Of a DNA stretch of 14,101 bases, positions 1-6,918 are shown piece after piece (the first letter of the stretch is position 1; each line of letters begins with the position of its first letter). Source of the stretch: Propionibacteriaceae bacterium (GTDB lineage Bacteria; Actinomycetota; Actinomycetes; Propionibacteriales; Propionibacteriaceae); NCBI GenBank assembly GCA_009778535.1, contig WRJP01000036.1:1-14101 (forward strand). The letters run 5' to 3'. Both the position numbers and the translations under genes were made by a program. A model generated the notes under the pieces. That model was given only the letters and a program-made list of their open reading frames with translations, was not told where the DNA came from and did no database searches.

Positions 1-310
1 TTGACGGATTAGCTTTAGCGCAGATTTCACCGTGCTGACGAAGGAGGAAATGCAAGCAGAAAGCCGCAGTTTCAGCACTACGGACTTGTACCTGCACTTC
101 GACAGGTTCTGTATCAAAGAGTACGGGTCTGACAAATTCCACCTGGTGTCCGACGACCGCTGCCCCATCGTTTACCAGGTGCGCAAGCGGTCCAGAAAGC
201 AGGAAGTCGATACGGGCTTGTTGCAGGTAGTCGACGATGATCGCATTGTTGACGTGATTTTGGACGTCCAAATCGACCCAACGCAACCGTACCTTGGTGA
301 AAAAGCTCAC
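1..310 (-). CDS. Acyl-CoA thioesterase, hotdog (4HBT) family, 3' end cut by the window edge
   Basis: Reading the minus strand from a GTG at 310 gives an open frame of 103 codons that leaves the window at base 1. Near the N-terminus the product reads VRLRWVDLDVQNHVNNAI and then DYLQQARIDFLL, which is the 4HBT signature: a D-x-D pair at residues 13-15, where the second Asp is the catalytic position in the family, then H-V-N-N and an alpha-helix. Members hydrolyse acyl-CoA thioesters in the cytoplasm, usually as dimers or tetramers of the single-domain fold. The GTG is preceded by a GAGGAC ribosome-binding site 8 bases upstream, inside the end of the acyl-CoA synthetase gene. The two genes are 5 bases apart and surely cotranscribed, so this enzyme may oppose or recycle the synthetase product. 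The opposite-strand open frame over the same bases has no recognisable protein. Family is confident; substrate is unknown. Confidence 0.85.
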   Translation of the reverse strand, partial: MSFFTKVRLRWVDLDVQNHVNNAIIVDYLQQARIDFLLSGPLAHLVNDGAAVVGHQVEFVRPVLFDTEPVEVQVQVRSAETAAFCLHFLLRQHGEICAKANPS

Positions 311-315
311 GTCGT

Positions 316-2154
316 TTAGTCCTCTTCCCCAGCAACCTTTTCTTCTGCGTACAGTGAGGCTACAACGTCGGCGTACCGCTGGGCAATGATGGCGCGTCGC
401 ACCTTCAGGCTTGGAGTAATGCCACCATCGTAAACTGAAAATTCAGTCGGCAGGATTGCGAATTTCTTTACCGTCTCCCAACGCTCCAACTTCGTATTTG
501 CTAGCTGAACTCCACGGTTGATGCTCTCATAGAATTCGGCGCTGGCAAGGATGGTTTCGTAACTCTGGTTTGCCATCTGATGCCGCCCGGCCCAGTTCAT
601 CACTAAGTCGTGATCCATGGTGAGCAGCGCAGAAATGAATTTCTGTCCGTCTCCCACCGCCACAACTTGTGAAACATAGTGCACCGATGCTGCAATCGCC
701 GTCTCTACTTTTGCAGGAGCCACATATTTTCCGCCTGATGTCTTCATCAGATCTTTCTTGCGGTCAGTAATGATGAGATGTCCAGCGTCGTCAAGACGTC
801 CAATATCTCCAGTACGCAGCCAGCCGTCTTGCAGCACTTCTGCGGTTAGTTCAGGATTCTTGTGGTAGCAGCGCATCACGCCGGGACCCTTGATCAGCAC
901 TTCGCCATCGTCGTCAATCCGTACCAAGGTGCCAGGCAATGGCGGCCCCACCGTCCCAAAACGCGGGTCGTCAGGACGGGTGACAAAACTGATTGCCGAA
1001 GATTCTGTCAAGCCGTAGCCTTCGATAACTAGAATTCCAGCAGAGTAAAACCAGGCTTGAACTTGCGCACTCAATTTTGCCGAACCGGAGATAAAGTGCT
1101 TGATGTTTCCCCCAATTTTCTGCTTCAGCTTGGAGAAAACCAGCTTGTCGGCAATCGCATAGGCCGGACGTAGCGGCATCGGTAGCTTGCGACCAGCAAG
1201 TCTAGGCTCACGTGACGCGCGACCGATTGAGAATGCCCAGCGCGCAATTTTTGATTTGATTCCAGTACGTGATGTCAACATCACGGTGGCACGTACTTTT
1301 TCAAAGATACGCGGAGCACCGCACATGATCTCGGGTTTCAATTCGCCCAAGCCAGTGACGATGCGATCAATCTGGCCGTCTATTCCATGGATGAATCCGA
1401 TTGCAAGCTGCGCCGCAGCGATACATTTTCCATAAACGTGACTCAATGGCAACCAAAGAAAATGCATGTCGTCAGGATCGATAATTCCGATTTGAGCAAT
1501 GGCGAAACCTTCATATGACCAGCCGCGATGAATCAGCTCCACACCTTTTGGCAGTCCGGTGGTTCCAGAGGTGTATACCAATGTCGCCAATGAATCACCT
1601 GTGATTTGCTCACTAATGTGCTCCAAGAGATCGGGAGTTTTGCTAAGTGCGGCTTTGCCAATGTCTAGCAATTGCTGCCAACTCAACACCCGCTCGTCTT
1701 GACCTTCGCCTTCTATCAGAATCACATTGCGAACTTGTTGGTTTGCAGTTTCACAACCGGTTAGTTTCTCAAGTTGTGACTCGTTTTCCGCTACCAATAG
1801 CTGGGAATCTGAATGGGTGATTATGTGTTCAAAATCTTCGCCGTGGGTATTCGGGTAGATCGTTGTTGTCGCCCCACCGGCGACATTCGTAGCCAAATCT
1901 GCGAGAATCCACTCAATCCGTGTGGAACTAACTATCGCAACTCGGTCGCCGATTTGTAGTCCAAGCTCTACTAAACCGGCAGCTAGCCATTCTATTTTCT
2001 TACCAGCCTGCGACCAAGTGAGACTGTGCCACTGGTCCTCAGCTGGCCCCCGATAACGAAAAGCCTCTTTGTCGGGAGTCTGCTTGATGCGCCAATCAAG
2101 CAGCGTGGGAATGGTCTCAGGTTTCCCTGCAAGAATCTCATCAGCGGTGGTCAT
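316..2154 (-). CDS. fadD: Long-chain fatty acid-CoA ligase (AMP-forming acyl-CoA synthetase, FadD type)
   Basis: The 612-residue protein activates a fatty acid with ATP to an acyl-adenylate and transfers it to CoA, in the cytoplasm or at the inner membrane face. Visible adenylate-forming motifs: the ATP-grasping loop YTSGTTGLPKG (194-204), GYGLTESS (379-386), the hinge region RTGD (447-450) and DRKKDLMKTSGGKY (464-477) with its conserved lysines. The insert between the first two motifs and the ~600-residue length fit the long-chain FadD15-like group of actinobacteria rather than short-chain acetyl-CoA synthetases. The ATG at 2154 has an AAGGAGG ribosome-binding site directly upstream. A 15-bp palindrome lies 48-62 bases before the start and could be a regulator site. 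The next gene downstream, 5 bases away, is a thioesterase, so the pair forms a lipid-metabolism operon. Chain-length preference cannot be read from the sequence. Confidence 0.93.
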   Translation of the reverse strand: MTTADEILAGKPETIPTLLDWRIKQTPDKEAFRYRGPAEDQWHSLTWSQAGKKIEWLAAGLVELGLQIGDRVAIVSSTRIEWILADLATNVAGGATTTIYPNTHGEDFEHIITHSDSQLLVAENESQLEKLTGCETANQQVRNVILIEGEGQDERVLSWQQLLDIGKAALSKTPDLLEHISEQITGDSLATLVYTSGTTGLPKGVELIHRGWSYEGFAIAQIGIIDPDDMHFLWLPLSHVYGKCIAAAQLAIGFIHGIDGQIDRIVTGLGELKPEIMCGAPRIFEKVRATVMLTSRTGIKSKIARWAFSIGRASREPRLAGRKLPMPLRPAYAIADKLVFSKLKQKIGGNIKHFISGSAKLSAQVQAWFYSAGILVIEGYGLTESSAISFVTRPDDPRFGTVGPPLPGTLVRIDDDGEVLIKGPGVMRCYHKNPELTAEVLQDGWLRTGDIGRLDDAGHLIITDRKKDLMKTSGGKYVAPAKVETAIAASVHYVSQVVAVGDGQKFISALLTMDHDLVMNWAGRHQMANQSYETILASAEFYESINRGVQLANTKLERWETVKKFAILPTEFSVYDGGITPSLKVRRAIIAQRYADVVASLYAEEKVAGEED

Positions 2155-2201
2155 TGGCCTCCTTGCAAATCACGCTCTCAGTATGTGCAGTCTAAACCGC
2201 T

Positions 2202-2216
2202 TTCTTCTTAGAAGAA
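2202..2216. promoter_or_regulatory. 15-bp palindrome upstream of the acyl-CoA synthetase gene
   Basis: TTCTTCT-T-AGAAGAA is a perfect inverted repeat with 7-bp arms and one central base, 48 bases upstream of the fadD start. Its place in the short fadD upstream region suggests an operator, for instance for a TetR-type lipid regulator, but no regulator gene is nearby and the sequence is low in complexity. The role is inferred only. Confidence 0.3.
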
Positions 2217-2285
2217 GTATGTTACTCCAACAGAAACCGAGATCGCTTTTGTGAGCTTCTCTACTAAAACTCCCTTGCTGTCCTT

Positions 2286-2319
2286 GGCTCCGCTACTGGG
2301 TGGGTTGAGGCACGGAGCC
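2286..2319 (-). terminator. Possible weak terminator after the restriction endonuclease gene
   Basis: GGCTCCG (2286-2292) and CGGAGCC (2313-2319) form a perfect 7-bp GC-rich stem with a 20-nt loop, beginning 3 bases after the endonuclease stop codon. On the minus strand no strong U-run follows, only a short GTTTTAG some 12 bases on, so efficient intrinsic termination is doubtful. It may instead protect the 3' end or mark the cassette boundary. Confidence 0.3.
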
Positions 2320-2322
2320 TCC

Positions 2323-3126
2323 CTATTCATTTTTTGCTTGCATGTCAGAAAATCCTGTGTATCCACTAAAAGCTAGGGAATATAAAGCAACTGGGATTGA
2401 GGATTCATCTCCGCCTGCCATTGCCAGCAAATCTTCCATCACAGTGTCAAGAGGTGCTTGCACTTCAGGTACGGTTGCCAGAACATAATCAATGGTATCC
2501 GGCAAGGCGACACAGATTTTGTAGAAAGCATCTTTGTCACCAGTCACCAAAGCAAAGAACCTGTCGAGGCTAACTCTGCGTATCCGGCTATGGCTCTTTA
2601 ACTCACCATCAATCGAAATGTCCCACTTTTTGTTCTGTGACTGTTTCGCTATTGCTTCAACCAAGAGGCAGGCACAATCGTCATCCTCCAGGAGCTGGCT
2701 TTGCATTTTGATGTAAGTCTTTGCGGCCGAAGCAGAGTTCATCGTATTGTGCTTATTCTTCATCTCAACAAAAACTCTGGAAACATGCTGATTGCTAGGA
2801 AGATCAACCCCGCCATCGGGCTGATAAATCACATCCCAGCCTTGCTGAGGCACTTCGCAGTCCGCAATAAAGTTGAATATCTTCTGGTGGTAGTATCCAA
2901 TACTGTTGTTATTTGACTTGTCTCGCTGTCGAAATATCTCATTTTTAATGATTTCCGCCCAGTTGAAGTCATATACCGACTTGTCAAAGATGAGCTTTAT
3001 TGGATCGACAATATTCTTGTTGAATGTTTTCATGTCGCAAGAAACGAGATTGTCTACATAGGCTTTTATTGTGTTTTCCACATGGGTTCTAAAATCATTC
3101 TCGGAAATGAAATCCATATTCCACAT
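2323..3126 (-). CDS. Type II restriction endonuclease, Eco47II/Sau96I-like (predicted GGNCC)
   Basis: The 267-residue protein resembles the Eco47II family of type II endonucleases. Its N-terminus begins with a DFISENDFRTHVENTI-type stretch followed by a FNKNIVDPIKLIFD segment at about 35-48. The likely nuclease core is of PD-(D/E)xK type: Asp104 or Asp108 in QPDGGVDLP, then VEMKNKHNTMN with Glu121 and Lys123. It would cut unmethylated foreign DNA; GGNCC is the specificity I associate with this family from memory and is not shown by the sequence. The gene starts one base after the methyltransferase stop codon, so the two are translationally coupled, with methylase first and nuclease second, an order that lets protection come before cutting. 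The bases 2941-3060 are 35% GC by hand count, far below the neighbours, which points to horizontal acquisition. No frameshift or lost active-site residue is seen. Confidence 0.75.
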   Translation of the reverse strand: MWNMDFISENDFRTHVENTIKAYVDNLVSCDMKTFNKNIVDPIKLIFDKSVYDFNWAEIIKNEIFRQRDKSNNNSIGYYHQKIFNFIADCEVPQQGWDVIYQPDGGVDLPSNQHVSRVFVEMKNKHNTMNSASAAKTYIKMQSQLLEDDDCACLLVEAIAKQSQNKKWDISIDGELKSHSRIRRVSLDRFFALVTGDKDAFYKICVALPDTIDYVLATVPEVQAPLDTVMEDLLAMAGGDESSIPVALYSLAFSGYTGFSDMQAKNE

Positions 3127-3127
3127 A

Positions 3128-4387
3128 TCATTTTCTCTCTAACATGTCGATGATGTCCATTGTGTCGTCAGCTTTAATGTGCCCCAAAGCAGCGAGTACG
3201 CACCTCCCGATGTGGTAACCCAGGTTCACTGGAACAGCATTCCCGATTTGCTTGTATTGGCTACCAGTCGATCCGGTGAATACCCATTCGTCTGGGAATG
3301 TTTGAATCCTCGCGTACTCTCGAATATTCAGTGGCCGTGTCTCGCCAGGATGACACCTTTCTGTTTGCTTTTGAGCTGGGTTACAGGTCAGAGTCAGGCT
3401 GGGTTGATCCCACGACAGCCTCCTTGCCATACCAGTTTTTCCGCCGCCCAAGTGAAAACTTGCGCCCATGTACTCACGCTGAAGTTCTACTGGCAGGTCG
3501 CGCCAATATCCGCCTTCAGGGATTAATTCCATTATCCGATGCTTTCGCTCCGTGTATTTATGGCCAGTTGACTCAGGACAGCCCACCAAAGCCTCACGAA
3601 GCGAAATAAAATAATTCTTCTCTTTCGGAAATACAGCAGGTATTGTCAGGTCGTTGCGGACAGCAAAGAGAATCAACCTCTCCCTTTTTTGAGGCACATC
3701 CAGGTATTGCGCCTTTAAGAGTTTATAGGAAGTCGAATAGCCAAGATCGTTTAGCACGTTGAGCATAGTCTGGAGGGTTCTGCCGTCATCATGAGACAGC
3801 AGTCCTCTAACATTCTCACCGATAGCAATCTTTGGGCGTACCTCTTTGATAGCCCTTGCGAACTCGAAGAATAGGGTTCCGCGCGTATCTTCAAAACCCA
3901 TGCTTTTCCCTGCATAGCTGAACGCTTGGCAGGGGAATCCAGCTTGGATGACATCTGCTTGCATGCCAGAAAAATCTATCTCAGCAACGTCACCCTCAAT
4001 GACGTTCCATTCCAACTTCATTTTCCTTGAGTTTTCCCTCAAGGTAGCGGATGCGTCTTTATTGATTTCTGAGAGCAACGTGTGACTTATTCCCGCATTA
4101 TGGAAGCCGAGAGCTGTCCCTCCTGCTCCAGCGAAAAGATCAATGCATGTCACGGGGTAGCTCAAATCGGACTTCAGAATCTTGAAGTTGTTTTCTTGGT
4201 GGTTCCCGCAAGTTTTCTGTTGCACGCGCCTGAGTTCATCGATATCGAAGATACGGTGGTTGTGCCCATCGCGTACGGCCTTTATCAGACCCAGCTTCTC
4301 CCATCGGCGTATTGTGTCGACCGATACTTGCAGGGCGGTTGCCGCATCAGAAATCCTATATGTTGCTACTGGGGTAGCTGCTGTCAT
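3128..4387 (-). CDS. DNA (cytosine-5-)-methyltransferase with fused N-terminal MerR-like DNA-binding domain
   Basis: The 419-residue protein has two parts. Residues about 9-58 form a MerR/excisionase-type winged helix: YRISDAATAL, then VSVDTIRRWEKLGLI and the wing HRIFDIDEL. Residues about 79-405 are a complete C5-cytosine methyltransferase: motif I DLFAGAGGTALGF (83-95, AdoMet binding), motif IV GFPCQAFSYAG (150-160) with catalytic Cys153, motif VI ENVRG (191-195), motif VIII QKRER (233-237), a target-recognition region at about 260-345, and motif X QIGNAVPVNLG (380-390). It should methylate the site cut by the endonuclease encoded just downstream. The ATG at 4387 has a GGAGGGG ribosome-binding site 4-5 bases upstream. 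A 35-bp palindrome begins 22 bases upstream of the start, so the fused domain probably represses its own promoter and takes the place of a separate controller protein. Catalysis is confident; autoregulation is inferred. Confidence 0.92.
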   Translation of the reverse strand: MTAATPVATYRISDAATALQVSVDTIRRWEKLGLIKAVRDGHNHRIFDIDELRRVQQKTCGNHQENNFKILKSDLSYPVTCIDLFAGAGGTALGFHNAGISHTLLSEINKDASATLRENSRKMKLEWNVIEGDVAEIDFSGMQADVIQAGFPCQAFSYAGKSMGFEDTRGTLFFEFARAIKEVRPKIAIGENVRGLLSHDDGRTLQTMLNVLNDLGYSTSYKLLKAQYLDVPQKRERLILFAVRNDLTIPAVFPKEKNYFISLREALVGCPESTGHKYTERKHRIMELIPEGGYWRDLPVELQREYMGASFHLGGGKTGMARRLSWDQPSLTLTCNPAQKQTERCHPGETRPLNIREYARIQTFPDEWVFTGSTGSQYKQIGNAVPVNLGYHIGRCVLAALGHIKADDTMDIIDMLERK

Positions 4388-4406
4388 GATCCCCTCCGCC
4401 TCAAAG

Positions 4407-4412
4407 ATTCTA
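4407..4412 (-). promoter_or_regulatory. Probable -10 box of the restriction-modification operon
   Basis: On the minus strand the hexamer TAGAAT (one mismatch to TATAAT) would place the transcription start near base 4400, leaving a leader just long enough for the GGAGGGG ribosome-binding site of the methyltransferase. No good -35 box is visible 16-19 bases upstream. The box partly overlaps the palindrome at 4409-4443, so occupancy of that palindrome should block transcription. Confidence 0.4.
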
Positions 4413-4443
4413 GTAACCTTTGCCCTATGCAGAGGTTACTAGA
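4409..4443. promoter_or_regulatory. 35-bp palindrome, candidate operator of the methyltransferase HTH domain
   Basis: TCTAGTAACCT (4409-4419) and AGGTTACTAGA (4433-4443) are perfect 11-bp inverted arms. The symmetry continues inward after one mismatch (4420/4432) with TGC/GCA around a 5-base centre, so 14 of 15 positions pair. The element overlaps the likely -10 box of the restriction-modification operon and sits 22 bases before the methyltransferase ATG. Long dyads over the promoter spacer are typical of MerR-type operators, and this gene's product carries a MerR-like domain. An RNA hairpin role is less likely because most of the dyad lies upstream of the inferred transcript start. Confidence 0.65.
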
Positions 4444-4631
4444 TCGTGGCCTTGGTTGGCATAACACACGCCATAGAACCAACTGCCATTTTGAGTCCAC
4501 ACATCAAATAGTTGATTTACTTCAAGGTATACCACCTGCTGCCGACAAAAACAGCAAACGTTCATGCGCAAAATTCGAAGGAGGACTTCGCGGCATACCT
4601 GGTCGGGGAGTAAACAGGAAGCTGAAGATGG

Positions 4632-4644
4632 CATAATTCTCAGG
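4632..4644 (+). promoter_or_regulatory. Promoter -10 box for a leaderless ettA transcript
   Basis: CATAAT (4632-4637) lies exactly 6 bases before the GTG start at 4644, the spacing expected if transcription begins at the start codon. No Shine-Dalgarno sequence precedes the GTG, and no convincing -35 box is seen, as is common for actinobacterial leaderless promoters. The remaining 4444-4631 stretch shows no recognisable gene. Confidence 0.45.
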
Positions 4645-6326
4645 TGCCAGAGTTTATTTACACGATGCATGGAGTGCGCAAGAAGCTGGGTGAGAAGCTC
4701 ATCCTTGACAACATCACCCTCGCTTTCTATGAGGGAGCCAAGATCGGGGTAGTTGGCCCGAATGGGGCAGGAAAATCCACCTTGCTAGCAGTTATGGCAG
4801 GAATGATTAAGCCCGACAACGGCGACGCCCTGCTTAAGAAAGATGCCAGCGTTGGCATTTTGCTTCAGGAACCTCCGCTAACTGAAGGTAAAACCGTACT
4901 GGAGAACATTCAAGAGGCAGTAGCTGAAACTAAGACGATGCTCGACCGCTTCAACGAGGTGTCGGCGGAGCTGGCTGACCCCGATGCTGACTTCGACGCA
5001 CTGCTGGCCGAGATGGGCGAATTGCAAACCGAGTTAGACCATCGCAACGCCTGGGACATCGACTCACAATTGGAGCAGGCGATGGACGCGTTGCAGTGCC
5101 CACCCTCAGATGCCACAGTTGACGTGCTTTCCGGGGGAGAACGCCGCCGAGTTGCCCTGTGCAAGCTGCTGCTGCAACAACCCGATCTGCTGCTTCTTGA
5201 CGAGCCTACCAACCACCTAGATGCCGAAAGCGTAAGTTGGCTTGAAGGCCATTTGAAGAATTACCCAGGCGCAGTACTGGCAGTAACCCACGACCGCTAC
5301 TTCTTGGACAACGTAGCCGAGTGGATTTGCGAAGTTGACCGCGGCCAACTCCACGGCTACGAAGGGAATTACTCCACCTATTTGGAAACCAAGCGTTCCC
5401 GGCTAACCATTGAAGGCAAAAAAGACGCCAAGCGTGCCAAAATCTTGGCTCGGGAGCTGGAGTGGGTTCGTTCCAATCCGAAAGCTCGGCAAGCCAAAAA
5501 TCGCGCTCGGCTAGCCCGCTACGAAGAACTTGCCACCCAAGCCGAACGTAACCGCCAGTTGGATTTGACCGAGATAAACATTCCTCCCGGCCCGCGACTC
5601 GGCTCAACTGTCATTGAAGCCAAGAAACTAACTAAAGGTTTCGGTGATCGCGTCCTGATACGCGAGCTGAGCTTCTTGCTCCCCAGAGCGGGAATTGTGG
5701 GGATCATCGGGCCGAACGGAGTCGGGAAGACCACACTGTTCAAAATGCTGATTGGTGAAGAACAGGTCGATTCCGGTTCACTGAAGGTTGGCGAAACCGT
5801 AACCTTCTCTTACGTTGACCAAGGCCGCAGTGGTATCGACCCCAAGAAGAACGTCTGGGAAGCAGTCTCCGATGGCCTTGACCACATCAAGGTCGCTAGT
5901 TTTGAAATGCCCTCACGCGCATATGTGGCATCTTTCGGCTTCAAAGGCCCAGATCAGCAGAAACTGACCGAGGTGCTCTCCGGCGGCGAACGCAACCGGC
6001 TTAACCTGGCACTCACCCTGAAGATGGGTGGCAACGTACTGCTCCTCGACGAGCCCACGAACGACCTCGACGTTGAGACCCTGCAATCCCTTGAAGACGC
6101 TCTGCTGGATTTCCCAGGATGCGCTGTCGTAGTTTCACACGACCGCTGGTTCCTAGATCGGGTAGCCACCCATATTCTGGCTTGGGAAGGCAACGACACC
6201 GACGAGGCTAACTGGTTCTGGTATGAAGGCAACTACGCCGATTATGTGGAAAACAAGATTTCACGTCTCGGCGCAGAAGCGGCACGCCCACACCGCACCA
6301 CACACCGTCGCCTCATTCGGGAGTAG
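4644..6326 (+). CDS. ettA: Energy-dependent translational throttle protein EttA (ABC-F ATPase)
   Basis: The 560-residue soluble protein has two ATP-binding cassettes and no membrane segment. EttA binds the ribosomal E site and gates the first elongation steps according to the ATP/ADP state. Cassette 1: Walker A GPNGAGKST (38-46), an arm insert at about 95-140, signature LSGGE (162-166), Walker B LLLLDEP (182-188) with Glu187. A charged linker rich in Arg and Lys (about 245-310) follows. Cassette 2: Walker A GPNGVGKTT (356-364), LSGGE (445-449), LLLDEP (466-471). The N-terminus PEFIYTM and the C-terminus RLGAEAARPHRTTHRRL are typical of EttA rather than Uup or antibiotic-resistance ABC-F proteins. 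The GTG start is set by that N-terminal match; it has no ribosome-binding site and appears leaderless. It is convergent with ssb. Confidence 0.95.
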   Translation: MPEFIYTMHGVRKKLGEKLILDNITLAFYEGAKIGVVGPNGAGKSTLLAVMAGMIKPDNGDALLKKDASVGILLQEPPLTEGKTVLENIQEAVAETKTMLDRFNEVSAELADPDADFDALLAEMGELQTELDHRNAWDIDSQLEQAMDALQCPPSDATVDVLSGGERRRVALCKLLLQQPDLLLLDEPTNHLDAESVSWLEGHLKNYPGAVLAVTHDRYFLDNVAEWICEVDRGQLHGYEGNYSTYLETKRSRLTIEGKKDAKRAKILARELEWVRSNPKARQAKNRARLARYEELATQAERNRQLDLTEINIPPGPRLGSTVIEAKKLTKGFGDRVLIRELSFLLPRAGIVGIIGPNGVGKTTLFKMLIGEEQVDSGSLKVGETVTFSYVDQGRSGIDPKKNVWEAVSDGLDHIKVASFEMPSRAYVASFGFKGPDQQKLTEVLSGGERNRLNLALTLKMGGNVLLLDEPTNDLDVETLQSLEDALLDFPGCAVVVSHDRWFLDRVATHILAWEGNDTDEANWFWYEGNYADYVENKISRLGAEAARPHRTTHRRLIRE

Positions 6327-6449
6327 CCCCACAGCGATTTCAAACGCGCGGCAACTTTGGCTAACCCAGCGAACCATCCGTAGATTCACCTCGCGTTTAT
6401 TCAACCGTAACGTCCAGCGATTTCTCGCAGCCAGGCGAGGCGCCACCGC

Positions 6450-6848
6450 CTAGTCCAAATATGTCTCATCACTTCCAGCCTCGGCATCACGAGTCTTGGT
6501 TGGACGTTTGGTAAAGGTGGTCGTCCCCAGCGATAAATCATGCCCGACACTACTAGCTTCCAGCCGCAGGTCTTGGCGGATATTGCCCTCAGAGTCAGTC
6601 CACTTTGAGTTTCGCAGTTTTCCGGTGACTACCACCGGATCGCCCTTTTTGAGGCTGGCGCTAATCCCATCGGCTAAGGAACGACTACAATGAACGCTAA
6701 TCCAAATTGTTTCTTGATCGGACCACTCTCCGCGGCGATTCACCCGCGGCGTGCAACCTAACCGAAAATTGGCGTATGCAATCTCCTTGACAATGCGATG
6801 ATCGACCTCTGAGCCAACTCTGCCGGTCATAGCTATCTGTGTATCCAT
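6450..6848 (-). CDS. ssb: Single-stranded DNA-binding protein, short form
   Basis: The 132-residue protein is an OB-fold SSB: residues 1-110 run from MDTQIAMTGRVG through ANFRLGCTPRV, the IWISVHC strand, the KKGDPVVVTGKL strand and SEGNIRQDLRLEA. It would coat single-stranded DNA during replication, repair or uptake. It is shorter than the main actinobacterial SSB and has no glycine-rich linker or DDDIPF-type tip; its tail is only weakly acidic and ends DETYLD, so it is more likely the accessory paralogue (the Rv2478c-like protein, which I recall next to ettA in Mycobacterium tuberculosis) than the essential replication SSB. The ATG at 6848 has a GGAG ribosome-binding site five bases upstream. 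Its 3' end faces the ettA 3' end across 123 bases in which I found no clear terminator hairpin. Confidence 0.88.
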   Translation of the reverse strand: MDTQIAMTGRVGSEVDHRIVKEIAYANFRLGCTPRVNRRGEWSDQETIWISVHCSRSLADGISASLKKGDPVVVTGKLRNSKWTDSEGNIRQDLRLEASSVGHDLSLGTTTFTKRPTKTRDAEAGSDETYLD

Positions 6849-6880
6849 AATGCTCCGTTCTCTCGTTCACCAAGCATTAT
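6847..6880. repeat. Inverted repeat over the ssb start and ribosome-binding site
   Basis: ATAATGCT (6847-6854) and AGCATTAT (6873-6880) are perfect 8-bp arms around an 18-base loop. The arm at 6847-6854 covers part of the GGAG ribosome-binding site and touches the ssb start codon. If both arms are transcribed the RNA fold would hide the translation start; if transcription begins inside, it can only act as a DNA operator. Confidence 0.35.
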
Positions 6881-6887
6881 TGCCAGT

Positions 6888-6893
6888 TGTCAA
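6888..6893 (-). promoter_or_regulatory. Possible -35 box of the ssb promoter
   Basis: The minus strand reads a perfect TTGACA here, 40 bases before the ssb start. No good -10 box stands 16-18 bases downstream; an AATAAT (6876-6881) lies closer, with only 6 bases between, so the exact promoter is unresolved. Confidence 0.3.
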
Positions 6894-6918
6894 CGCCGTA
6901 TTCAGCAGCACCCATACC

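Noticed and set aside
32..319. Plus-strand open frame of 95 codons at the left edge
   Set aside because: It is antisense to a clear thioesterase frame on the minus strand with conserved HVNN motif and ribosome-binding site; its own protein shows no recognisable pattern.
4444..4631. Possible small gene upstream of ettA, including a 33-codon frame starting with TTG at 4512 and a 62-codon frame from 4564
   Set aside because: No good ribosome-binding site for either, and no recognisable protein; the AAGGAGG at about 4578 has no start codon at proper distance.
5206..5607. Minus-strand 133-codon open frame inside ettA
   Set aside because: It is an antisense shadow of a well-conserved ABC-F gene and has no homology-like pattern of its own.
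6327..6449. Search for a bidirectional terminator between ettA and ssb
   Set aside because: Only AAACGCG/CGCGTTT with a 45-base loop and short GC stems were found; none has a compact stem plus T-run.
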